A stretch of DNA of 64,000 bases from positions 4,054,867 to 4,118,866 of the forward strand of contig RPFO01000165.1 of the NCBI GenBank assembly GCA_009746045.1. Reading direction: 5' to 3'. The notes beneath the pieces are model-generated. The model was not told the DNA's origin, made no database searches, and was given only the letters and a program-made list of their open reading frames with translations. Position numbers and translations under genes: made by a program. Positions within the stretch are counted from its first letter, which is position 1; every line of letters starts with the position of its first letter. Below, in pieces: positions 13,301 through 22,800 of this stretch. The DNA comes from Mesostigma viride (Eukaryota > Streptophyta > Mesostigmatophyceae > Mesostigmatales > Mesostigmataceae).

Positions 13301-16218
13301 CCGGATAAGCCCGCTCAATCACTTTTCAACGGCTGCCATTCGTCCCTTGAATGCGAAGCCAGCTGGCCATACGCAGCAAGCAGATGCAGTTCGGTTTGAA
13401 ACCAATGGGCTAGAGAAGATGGAGCATGTGTCGAATAACCAACCAGTGTTTATCCATCTGACTATCAGCATACTCTGATGATACTATGTGCAAGTCAATT
13501 AATTAGTTAGTTAATTAATTAATTAATTAGTATGCTCTGATGATACCCACCGGCGCTCCCTGTGAAGAATACGTTCCCAGTACCAGTAGCACCAATAGTA
13601 CCATTACTTCTCGCAATACAACTAAGTATATAAAATAATTCAGTATATTAGGACACCCACCGGCGCTCCCCGTGAAGAACACGTTTCCTCCCGCGCGCAC
13701 CATCCCGAGCACCCGCGCCTGCTGCTCCGACAGCTCCACCTCTGCTGGCACCCGCAACGATGACGAGGGTCCCTGGCCGCCACCAGAACCCTGGCCGTGT
13801 GCCGGCTGGGATGCGCGCGTGGAGCCGTACGATGCGGTCGACACCTCATGCGCCGATGACTCGCCATTGGGCTCTCTTAGTCTCTTAGGGGGCAGGTAGA
13901 TCTTCACCTTGGATGACAGCTGGACACGGCTCAGGCCGCCGGATGGGTGGCCCGAGGACAAGTGGGGATTCTGTACGTTGCTAGCATTATCATCATCACG
14001 ATCATTGTCACCCTCCTCCTCCTCATCATCATTATGACGACTGGACAGCAAATTGTCACGATGACGAGACGCGTGCGCGGTGACGGATGTCGGAGCCCTG
14101 GTGGTACCAGAGCTATTCCCGACGCTCCGGCTGGCAGAATAGAAATAGGAATGGGCCGGCCCCTTGCCTTGAACCGTGGCTTGAGCACTGTCTGAGCCAC
14201 TTGAGACGCCAGCGCATGTCCTGGACGCACCGCCGCTGGTCCTTGCTGCCGCTGCTGCGCTGAGAGGCCGCTGTGCCGGATGCAAGTTTTGACCACCGGA
14301 CAGCCCTCTCGCCGCCGCTCCCAGGGATGTGGCGGATGCCGCTGCTGAGGATGGCCGATTTTCTTTCCCGAGCGCGGCGGCGATTTTCTGTGGCTTGGAA
14401 ACAGGCTTGGTTGAGGTAGTGGCGATTGGTTCCTCTACCGCCGCCCATGTGGAGAATGCCTTGCGGGGAAGCGGCTCCTCGGGGCTGTGCTGGAGGAGAG
14501 CGGCGCAGCGGGAACTGCTGCCGAACGCGGGCAAGCAGCGGGACGGTACAGGAGACCTGAGCAGCACGTGGGGTGGCTGCGTCTTGCTGGGCGTGCTGCC
14601 CCCCTTGGTCTTCTTCTTGGGCACGATGTTGGGGGAGAGGGACTGGCGTCGGCAGAAGGCGATCGCTTCGATGATGGATTGAAGCTCTTGCCGGTTGGCA
14701 CCGGAGACGAGGATCTGGGGGGCAGATGGCAGAAATAAGAGACAGGTGGCGATGATAAGGGACAGGTAGCAGTGATAAGGTTCAGGTGGTAGTAATAGGG
14801 GATCAGTGGCCGCAAGAAGGAGCAGATGGCAGTGATGAGGGATAGGTGGCAGTGATAAGGCACAGGTGGCAACGCGCGAGCACAGTTGGCAGCAGTTGGT
14901 CAACAAGTGGCAATGAAGTGGCATTTTACTACACCTTAGGGAGGCAGCCATAAGGGACAAGTGGCATACCCGGCACAATAAGGGCCAGATGACGTAGAGG
15001 CGAGGAGGAGAAGAACCTTCCACCGACTATTGTCATTTGTGAAATTGTTTTCACAAATGCACGGATGGCTCCCAGTGCAGCTCTAGGCGCATGCATGAGT
15101 GAAAGCGATGCAAAAAATAGAATATTCAGGTGGGAAAACTTTTAAGGAAATGGCATAGGCACTTGTTGTTACATAAGAAAAAAACTTGAAAACTAGTGTA
15201 CATGTACTCAGACAGATTGTATGATGCATAAGTATTGAATCAAAAGAAACCTCGCAACTTCATGTATGAAAGGGTCGTATTCCATAGTTTTGTTGTCTCC
15301 TTGGTATTCCATAGTTTTGTTTCCACGTTGAACCATACAACTACCGACACATTTAACACGGGATGAGATGTGCGCAACCGCATGCGAGGTTCTTCATTTC
15401 TAGCAACCCGCTTGCTCCCTGACATGCTCTGGGGCCGCTTTGTGATGCTTTTAACATACCTTGCTCTCGACAAACACCCCTCCCTACAGAAGTCCCTTTT
15501 GGCTATGCTGGGACAAGGCTATATTTGGAATGGTGAGCACGGTCAGGAATTAACATGTCCATCAATGCCAGGCATGAGATACTAGCTCCGGGCCACCAGC
15601 CAACCGACCCTCTGAGACGAGGGGTGGCACTCGCGAAGCCCAGGAGGTGCCTTGACACAAATTCAATTCCTGCATGATATCTCTCCCAAATCACCTGCAC
15701 GTTGGCTTCTGGCAGGCGAGCCGTCAGCTTCCCTTCGTTGATGTGCCGGGCATGTATCTGCACCTCTCCGGTGAGAGGGAATAAGAGCTGCTCAAGGATA
15801 GACAGGCAAGAGCACGATGCAAATTTACTTTTATAAGAATGGACGACATTTGCTAGCAGAAGGTGCTAATAGTGCTCAAGGAAAGACGGGCTGCCAGAAG
15901 ATGAGAGAATATCAAAGAGACAACAAAAGAAAATATGGCTGTTATACAAAGGGACGTCGAGGAGAATCTGCGTGATATTTTGCATCCACAGTTAGCGAGC
16001 TAACGTTTTCCTGTTACAAGGCCAAAGCACACGCACGTTTCCGACCTAACGATTGTGGAAATGTGACTTACTTCTTTGCCTTTAACGGCCAAGCTGAGCT
16101 GAGGGACGTCTCGGTCGGACACCGTTACATCCAGCTTAGCTTCTTTTGCGTTTACCGTGCGCAGTAGGGAGCCGCAAGGTCTACAATACTCTACACGGAC
16201 GTCGCCAGACGCAGACAT
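1352..16218 (-). CDS. PIF1: PIF1-family 5'-3' DNA helicase (13 exons recognised)
   Basis: ATP-dependent superfamily 1B helicase acting on G-quadruplexes, telomeres and replication forks in nucleus and/or mitochondrion (family knowledge). Exons, in order of transcription: 16218-16072, 15763-15695, 14714-13661, 12983-12906, 10342-10206, 8733-8664, 7883-7730, 6861-6717, 5746-5621, 4975-4913, 3283-3189, 2083-1946, 1520-1352. All have GT donors and AG acceptors, phases agree throughout, total 2445 nt (814 residues plus TAG). Motifs seen: NVFFTGSAG joined to [10 protein letters not shown] (Walker A, about 421-428), TASTG (Ia), [10 protein letters not shown] (Walker B), [61 protein letters not shown] and [18 protein letters not shown]. 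Exons 1-2 match the PIF1 N-terminal domain only weakly. The expected TLHSFAG block between TASTG and GVGR was not found. Exon 3 has a Ser/Pro-rich linker of about 300 residues. The start is the first ATG of exon 1. Confidence 0.9.
3371..3613. repeat. (GAGAGC)n hexanucleotide array
   Basis: About 40 near-perfect copies in the PIF1 intron between the [11 protein letters not shown] exon (4913-4975) and the LVNGARG exon (3189-3283). On the coding strand the transcript is pyrimidine-rich. The array sits less than 100 bp upstream of the true acceptor and could serve as a very long pyrimidine tract. Confidence 0.97.
3635..3766 (-). repeat. Two partial copies of PIF1 exon 11 5' end with acceptor
   Basis: Read on the minus strand, 3722-3766 and 3636-3680 each contain a sequence that would encode VISVSDQLV, matching the start of the real exon 11 ([14 protein letters not shown], 3283-3189). 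Both copies lie upstream of that exon in the transcript; one keeps a CAG before the copied coding part. Neither continues into the rest of the exon, so they are probably decoy or alternative acceptors. Confidence 0.75.
3945..4322. repeat. 39-bp minisatellite, about 9.7 copies
   Basis: The unit contains acagactggctatttgattc followed by tgggttactgggaacagta. Copies differ mainly at two positions (t/c in ctatttga, a/g in cagtaac). It lies in the same PIF1 intron as the GAGAGC array. The unit of 13 codons is open in several frames on both strands; I read this as a by-product and not as a protein. Confidence 0.95.
6389..6583. repeat. 64/65-bp tandem repeat, 3 copies
   Basis: Three nearly identical copies of a unit beginning tagccatcaagcaactacc and ending ttgtccttatgtccac. 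They sit in the PIF1 intron just downstream (in the transcript) of exon 8, next to the exon 8 echo at 6595-6656. Confidence 0.9.
6595..6656 (-). repeat. Partial copy of PIF1 exon 8 3' end with donor
   Basis: On the minus strand it would encode [15 protein letters not shown] followed by a GT, a close copy of the true exon 8 end [18 protein letters not shown] (6717-6861). It lies inside the downstream intron. The copy has lost the 5' part of the exon, so use as an exon would need a new acceptor. Confidence 0.85.
7900..8000. repeat. Short degenerate tandem repeat around taatgggggccgt
   Basis: Four copies of taatgggggccg with about 45-bp spacing between the longer ones (cagtaacagcggccgtggtag). 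It directly flanks the PIF1 exon encoding GDFHQLPPV on its acceptor side. Confidence 0.8.
8796..9222. repeat. 60-bp minisatellite, about 7 copies
   Basis: Exact 60-bp period; the unit includes acaactcagaatatgggtg and ctattagttagagactggca. Copies differ by scattered substitutions but no indels. It lies in the PIF1 intron just upstream (in the transcript) of exon 6 (8733-8664). Confidence 0.95.
10756..10996. repeat. 24-bp minisatellite, about 10 copies
   Basis: The unit gatcaatgggatgtattcag plus tggt repeats with mainly a gatc/ggtc alternation. It lies in the PIF1 intron where the missing TLHSFAG-encoding segment would be expected. Confidence 0.95.
11826..11968. repeat. Degenerate tandem repeat around gcaacaagtgacatcagtgg
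   Basis: The motif recurs three times with diverged spacers that include aaggtggctgagag-like segments. It is intronic in PIF1 (intron between 12906 and 10342). Confidence 0.75.
13160..13310. repeat. Degenerate short repeat around ggataagctcctat
   Basis: At least six imperfect copies of a roughly 20-bp unit (gataagctcctatggatg variants) lie in the PIF1 intron upstream (in the transcript) of the Walker A exon 12983-12906. Confidence 0.75.
13497..13530. repeat. (TTAA)n tract
   Basis: A run of taattaattagttagttaa type, intronic in PIF1. Similar tracts occur at 18384-18443 and 43720-43750. Confidence 0.9.
13548..13592 (-). repeat. Partial copy of PIF1 exon 3 3' end with donor
   Basis: On the minus strand it would encode NVFFTGSA followed by GTGGGT, duplicating the end of exon 3 (NVFFTGSAG, donor at 13660). 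It lies about 110 bp into the downstream intron and is nearly identical over some 40 bp. The last part of Walker A (GTGKS) is on the next exon, so either donor could in principle join it. Confidence 0.85.
14737..14960. repeat. Degenerate 19-20-bp repeat around gataagggacaggtggca
   Basis: About ten imperfect copies lie immediately upstream (in the transcript) of the exon 3 acceptor at 14715-14716. The array is pyrimidine-rich on the transcript strand. The frame through it is open, but the peptide is repetitive and I treat it as intron. Confidence 0.75.
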
Positions 16219-16344
16219 TGCCGCTCCTTGAGTCTAATAAGAAATCCTTGTCGAGAAGACTGGGCTGAGCTCGTTGTCGGCCTTGATGAGCGGCCTGATA
16301 TGAAAGGGCGCTATTTTGACCGAGGTCGCGGCCCTCTTATTTTA

Positions 16345-17176
16345 TAATGATGCTGCTTTTTAAGAAGGTCCAGGTATACATGCGGAGGACTTCCCATAAG
16401 CTCCACCAGGGGGGAATTCAGCGAGCGCTACCGGAGCCAGCAACCTTTCTTCTGGTGATATGATCCGGCTTTTTCACAAGCTGCATATACACAGTCGGAG
16501 ACAAGTATTTAACAAATTACATTAACATTTGCTGCCTTCAGCAAGTTTATGTCGCAAGCAAAGTGGTGATCCTCCCCGCCTCGCCCGGCAATCCTGTGTG
16601 TGCAACTGTAAAATAAAGGAACGTTTTACTTTTCTCGGATTTCTCGGACATTTGAAAGCAACGTTCCGTGGCTGGCAGGTTTATGGTCAGCTGCCTCCTG
16701 CCTCTGGGCTGTGGCCTATGCCGGAGTTGCCAAGCCGAGGCCGAGGTTGCCGGCCAGAAGCCCAGAACACCGCGCATGCCAGGACACGGGCGCGGCGTGG
16801 TCGTCGAAGCTCGCTGCTCCACCTGTTCCGACGCCCACATCCCGATGGCCTCCAGGACTGTCGCGCCGCGCCGGACTCGCCCGCCGGGTTAAACGGCAAA
16901 AATCAGTCGAACTTCAAAGCCCGCCGGTTTTGGGCGTCTCTCGGCTCTGGCCTTCATTGGGGCTCTCACTGGCGTTTGGCCTTTTGGCACAACAGCCAAG
17001 CAGAGTTAACCGTTTTGCACTACATTATGGTACCAAACTACCCACTTCACTGCACCGAATGGCGTACTTATTTCGACGCCAAACTGAAGGCGCCCAGACT
17101 GAACCCCGCAAATTATTGCCGTCACGGTTAGGCCGGCCATCAATTGATCATCGTCAGTGTCCGGGTGGCTGTACAT
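16345..17176. repeat. Tandem duplication, copy A (832 bp)
   Basis: Starts taatgatgctgctttttaag and ends gggtggctgtacat. Copy B (17184-18030) matches it throughout except for a 4-bp and an 11-bp insertion that I could see. Inside is a short inverted repeat, ggaacgtt (about 16619) to aacgttcc (about 16661). A 200-codon frame (16529-17131) is broken in copy B by the 11-bp insertion, so it is probably not a gene. The copy begins about 125 bp upstream of the PIF1 start codon. Confidence 0.93.
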
Positions 17177-17183
17177 ATTAAGT

Positions 17184-18030
17184 TAATGATGCTGCTTTTT
17201 AAGAAGGTCCAGGTATACATGCGGAGGACTTCCCATAAGCTCCACCAGGGGGGACTGAATTCAGCGAGCGCTACCGGAGCCAGCAACCTTTCTTCTGGTG
17301 ATATGATCCGGCTTTTTCACAAGCTGCATATACACAGTCGGAGACAAGTATTTAACAAATTACATTAACATTTGCTGCCTTCAGCAAGTTTATGTCGCAA
17401 GCAAAGTGGTGATCCTCCCCGCCTCGCCCGGCAATCCTGTGTGTGCAACTGTAAAATAAAGGAACGTTTTACTTTTCTCGGATTTCTCGGACATTTGAAA
17501 GCAACGTTCCGTGGCTGGCAGGTTTATGGTCAGCTGCCTCCTGCCTCTGGGCTGTGGCCTATGCCGGAGTTGCCAAGCCGAGGCCGAGGTTGCCGGCCAG
17601 AAGCCCAGAACACCGCGCATGCCAGGACACGGGCGCGGCGTGGTCGTCGAAGCTCGCTGCTCCACCGTGTATTCCGATGTTCCGACGCCCACATCCCGAT
17701 GGCCTCCAGGACTGTCGCGCCGCGCCGGACTCGCCCGCCGGGTTAAACGGCAAAAATCAGTCGAACTTCAAAGCCCGCCGGTTTTGGGCGTCTCTCGGCT
17801 CTGGCCTTCATTGGGGCTCTCACTGGCGTTTGGCCTTTTGGCACAACAGCCAAGCAGAGTTAACCGTTTTGCACTACATTATGGTACCAAACTACCCACT
17901 TCACTGCACCGAATGGCGTACTTATTTCGACGCCAAACTGAAGGCGCCCAGACTGAACCCCGCAAATTATTGCCGTCACGGTTAGGCCGGCCATCAATTG
18001 ATCATCGTCAGTGTCCGGGTGGCTGTACAT
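17184..18030. repeat. Tandem duplication, copy B (847 bp)
   Basis: Second copy of the 832-bp unit, separated from copy A by 7 bp (17177-17183). The near identity suggests a recent duplication. The ends could be read as TG...CA, as in long terminal repeats, but I find no target-site duplication, primer-binding site or internal coding region between the copies. Confidence 0.93.
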
Positions 18031-18092
18031 AATTCATTTTAGCAGACTTTTCGCGACTGACACTCATGCCGGAGATATTGCCCAAACCGACC

Positions 18093-19032
18093 GGGGGGGG
18101 GTCCCATTGGCCCGGGGGGGGGGGGGGGGGGGGGGGGTCGATGATTTATCACTGATGCGGCCTCGGCCGGCTCCGGCCGGCGACGGCGGTGGTGGGGGGT
18201 CCGACCCCCGCCCCCCCCCCCCCCCCCTCCCCCTCCCCCCTCCGTCCCCGGCCCCCTCCCCGGCTCCCCCCCACCCCTGAGTGGGGCGCATGACCTTTTC
18301 CGCCCATTTTTTTCCGCCCAGGTTTTCCGGCCCGCCCAGGCTTTGGCGCCGAGGTTTTCCAAAATTAAACGGCTCTTAATGCAGTGTAATATTAATTAAA
18401 TTAATTAATTAATTAATTAATTAATTAAATTAATTAATTAATAGACACGTGACTGCGTCACGTGAGCATAAGTCCTCAGTGGGAGGTGAACGGAACGGAT
18501 GGTGTAAGCTATCTAGGTCCTAGTTACAGGGGTGTGGGCACCGCGGCCCGAATCGCTATGAATGCCATACGCGGTCACACGCGGAGCCCCCACAGACTTG
18601 GGGGTGGTCTCCTTCATCACTACTTGCCATCTATCCTTGCGTACCATCTGCCTCCATATTATAGACAAACCAGGGGGCTGCCCGGGCGTGAGCCCGTCGC
18701 ATGTAGTGTAGCACATGTCCATGCCGAGTCTATCACGAAAAGTCCACGGGTGGCGGCCCTGCCGCGCGCGGCCTGTAGTATAATATATTTAAGGTCATTA
18801 CCATGTGCGAACCTTGGTGGACGTCGAAGGGGGGAGAGGCGGGGGGGAAGCTGGGGGGGGGGGGGGGGGGAGCAAGCCGGCCTTCATTACCCCCCCCCCC
18901 CCCCCCCCCCCTTTGACCCCCGGGGGTCATGGCAACGATCGAATGAGGGGGGGGGGAGGGGGTCTGACCGCCTAACCCCGGGGGGTTCCCATGGCTAGGG
19001 GGGGGGGAGGGGGTGCTTGACCCCCCCCCCTA
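18093..19032. repeat. Field of G and C homopolymer tracts
   Basis: Long uninterrupted G runs (for example near 18113-18137 and 18853-18870) alternate with C runs (near 18211-18226, 18890-18911 and 19020-19030). The G run at about 18853 and the C run at about 18890 face each other across roughly 20 bases and could form a G:C hairpin. Some run lengths may be assembly artefacts. No coding signal. Confidence 0.9.
18384..18443. repeat. (TTAA)n palindromic tract
   Basis: About 50 bp of ttaattaa repeats directly followed by cacgtgactgcgtcacgtg, itself an inverted repeat with two CACGTG E-box or G-box cores. Sits between the G/C tract clusters. Confidence 0.9.
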
Positions 19033-19254
19033 CCGGGCGATCTCTCCGGGAGTGTCCCGAATATGCTGTTAGTGCGTTCCAGGTAATAACGATGCGCCAA
19101 GAATTGCAGCAGACGCCATAACTATTTGGGTCGCGACATCCGAAAATTTTTCCCCCAATACCGGAAGGAGATAGCATAATTATGAGCGAGTGTACATAAC
19201 AGTAACTAACTTTTAGTTGCCCAGTATTAAATTAAATTAGAGTAAATTAAATTG

Positions 19255-19737
19255 TAACATATCTCTGTGGGGAGCGGCATACGTAACACATACTTATCCC
19301 TGAGAAGGGGAATATGTTTTTTTATACATTCTAGGCTGCAACCTGCAAGTGGGGGATGTAAACCGCCACCTACTCTGGGTGCACAAGGTGCACCTGCACC
19401 ACCATGATGTATCATATACCTAAAAGGCCTGGCATGGGGTGGAAGATGATTGTGGCTAGGCAATAGCTAGGGCATGGCATCTCAGTAGTCACAACAACAG
19501 CAGGATTTGTACTAAGCATTTTTTAATAAACATCTAAATGTTGATGACGCGTCCGCAGCTTCAGAGATGCTGGAATACATGTTGTACATGGTGGTGCAGG
19601 TGCACCTTGAGCACCTGGAGTAGGTGGCGGTTCACGTCGATCCACCACCTGCAGGTTGTAGCTCAGAATGTATTAAAAACCATATGCCCCTTCTCAGGGA
19701 TATGTGTTACAAATACTCCCCACGAAGATATATGTTC
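19255..19737. repeat. Foldback element with arms of about 155 bp
   Basis: Arm 1 (about 19255-19410) and the reverse complement of arm 2 (about 19575-19737) share long blocks, for example ccctgagaagggg, aaccgccacctactc and aaggtgcacctgcaccacca. The 165-bp loop shows no similarity. A transcript across it would make a long imperfect hairpin. It lies 150 bp past the glycosyltransferase stop and supplies a TGTAA on the minus strand near 19706. Confidence 0.9.
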
Positions 19738-19890
19738 TTAATTAATAAATACAACCTGTAGAATATGAACAGTTGATCGGATAGGATAGCTGTACTTGGC
19801 GCAAGCTTGACCAATCTCAGGTGATAAATATTGTACAGCAAGCCCTTGCAGGATGCCAGCACGCCGGATATTGACAGGTTGCGCCACCTT

Positions 19891-22800
19891 TCAACTTTGC
19901 GGGCCACTTGCAGCTGACTCATCCCAGGCCCTTTTCAATGCCCCCGTATTCGCAGTAAAGACTATCCCTTGCCGTCTAGATGTCAGTCTGTCAACATGAG
20001 CACACGATATGGCTGGAGAGCCGCCGATGACATCAGGGACACAGGATCCAGGCGCCGCCTTGGTATGCCCCCATGGACCTGCAGGCTGAGATGCCTCTGT
20101 CCCATTTCTCGGGCTTGACATGTTCTGTGACAATAGCCACCTGGTCGCAGACCCATCTTCCCAAGAGGAGAAGGAGAAGGTGGACAATCTTTCCTCCTCC
20201 CCCAAAGAAGCACCAGGAGCTGCCACCCTTGTCAACCCAGCATCGTCTGCACTACCATCCGTCACGTTCCCCCGCCCCGCCAGCTCCCCCTCCGTCACCC
20301 ATGCTGCCCGCACATCCGCCGAGTTCACACCATGGACCAACTTTGCCCGCGAGCCCTTGAAGAAATTCACCCACCCAGCGGGCACCTCGCGGGTGTCCAG
20401 CCCCATCGTCCCGCCCCCTCGACCCTCGGATAATGCCAGGTTGTAGTCGGTGCCCACACGGCGGTGGCTGGCGTCCAGGGGGACCCCCGGCGCGTTCAGG
20501 TGTACCGCGGTCACGGCGGCAGTGGCGTCGATGACCATCACGGAGGGGCGGCGTGCGAGCGAGTAGAGGAGCCAGAGGTCCCAACGGACACGGCCGGTCA
20601 AAAAGGGGAGCATGGAAAAGGGGCGCTCACAAGAAGAAGAAGAAGAAGAAGAAGAAGAAGAAGAAGAAGAAGAAGAAGAAGAAGAAGAAGAAGAAGAAGA
20701 AGAAGAAGAAGAAGAAGAAGAAGAAGAAGAAGAAGAAGAAGAAGAAGAAGAAGAAGAAGAAGAAGAAGAAGAAGAAGAAGAAGAAGAAGAAGAAGAAGAA
20801 GAAGAAGAAGAAGAAGAAGAAGAAGAAGAAGAAGAAGAAGAAGAAGAAGAAGAAGAAGAAGAAGAAGAAGAAGAAGAAGAAGAAGAGCAAGGCGCGGTGC
20901 CGCTAGAGGCCAACTGCCCTTCCTGCCCTTCCGACACCTCTTGCCCCTGCGGATAAGCAACCCCTAGCTCACTCCCTTGCTGCCGTGGATGTGCCAGCTG
21001 CCTTTGCGGCGGCGGTTGCGGTGGCGGCTGCTGCTGCTGCAACTGCCTCGTCTCAGCCTCCTCATCCCCAGCCATCGACCTGTCTTCCCGTGGGCGCAGC
21101 TCGCCTGCCCCAGCATCCGCACGCATGCCATCCGACGCTGATGACGCACACCGGATGGATGCCACTTCATTTACTTCCCCTAGTAAAGCATGGCCTTGGC
21201 CATCCGCCAGGCCACCCTTCCCCTGCCCATCATCCATACCCATTCCCACGCCACGGCCTGCATGCACTGCGTCACCATCACTGCTGATGCTTATACTGCC
21301 ATTCGCCTGAGGGGAAGCACCCTGGGGCAGCACAGCGCTCCTAATGTGGCCATCGGCCCGTCGCACACCCCGTGGGGCCACGTCCTCTTCGGAAGCCTCT
21401 CCCTTGGACCCCTCTCCTTGCCCCCCCGCGGCCAGGGTCCCTGGCCCCTCCTCGCCCGCGTCCAGGCAGAACGCCGCGCGGCTGAAAATGAAGTAGTCGA
21501 TGCCGAACTCCCCATGCAGCGAGCCACGCGCCGCCGCCACCTGGCGCACCCCTTGCTGCCAGCTGGCGATGCCATCCAACGCTGGCCCTTTCTGCTGCTG
21601 CTGCTGCTGCTGGTGGTGGTGGCCAGCTTTTGCTCTACAATTAGGAGCTGCTACAGGAATATTCCCTCCTGAGTGACCATGCCTCTGTTGGCGTCCTCTG
21701 CCACTAGCCGTCCCTCCCTTCCCTTCCCGCCACAACTGCCTGTCCCCACAGGCCGCCGACTGGGGTGACGATGATGAGGACGATGATGCGTTCGGCCGGG
21801 ACGTGTCCCTCGACACAGATGACAACGACAGTGCCCTCAATGGGAAGGATGCCGCCCCCAGCTTCTCCCGCAACCCCTCCTCCCAACCCTTCCGCGATGT
21901 CCACCCCGACCCTTGTGTGCCATCCCTTGAAATCCCTCCTACCTCCCCCCCAGCCCCCCTCCCCCCCAGCATTCGTTCAACATGTAAACCCTGGCGCTCT
22001 AGGAGGGGGGGCGACCTCACATGGCCCGCCCCCTTGCGCCCGAGAGGGACAGAGGATCCTGGCCGGGCTGCCACCGGCAGCGCCGCGGCGGGTGCAGGCG
22101 CGACTGGTCCTGGCGGCGGCGGCCCCTTGACAACCAGATCCTCCACTGAGCTGGTCGCCCGTCCCTGCAGAGCTTGACCCCCTCCCTGCCTGCTCCAGCT
22201 TGCACCCGCGTCAGACACCGCCGCGCCAGGCGCGTGGGTGACACCTCCAGGGCCAGCTGCATGTTGACCAGTGCTAGTTGCTCTCAAACGCCCGTCTGGT
22301 TCTGCCTCACCCTCTGCTTGCAAGCTCCTCACATCTTGCAGCCCATGGTTGGCCTCCATTTTCTTTTCCCCTGGCCGGCCGCTGCCACCTTTGGAGTGCT
22401 TGTCAGCCCCTACCCCCAGGTGCCGGTAGGTGGCAAGCTCCGGAGGGAGGCCCCCCTCTAGGTCCACCCGGTGCCCCACGGCCAGGAACCGGGGGAAGGC
22501 GCTGCTTGCAGCCGCCACGAGCGCGCCGACGTCATCTTCCCCAGCGAGGATGATGTCAGAGTTGACGAACATGAGCGCGCGAGATGACGCCGGCGACGAG
22601 GCGAGACCCTGGCGGAACACGCAGTCCATCGTGGGCACGCCAGGGGCCACGCTGGGGCGGAAGCAGTCGGGGTGCGTGAGCGGCACGCACTGCAGGCGGG
22701 GGCGGGTGGGGGCATTCGATGCGCGAGGAGCTGGGCGAGCATCCCCGCCAGCCAGGAGTTCGCCCCCGTTGTCTTTAGACGATGCAGGGGTGGGGTGGTG

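Noticed and set aside
13527-15023. Whole 498-codon frame as a single PIF1 exon with start at 15023
   Set aside because: The first 100 or so codons are degenerate repeat, and a good acceptor at 14715 joins exon 2 in phase. The frame's end past 13661 runs into the intron.
16529-17131. 200-codon frame in the tandem duplication
   Set aside because: The second copy carries an 11-bp insertion that shifts the frame, and the peptide resembles nothing known.
16345-18030. LTR pair of a retrotransposon
   Set aside because: No internal region, primer-binding site, polypurine tract or target-site duplication; only 7 bp separate the copies. Kept as an alternative only.
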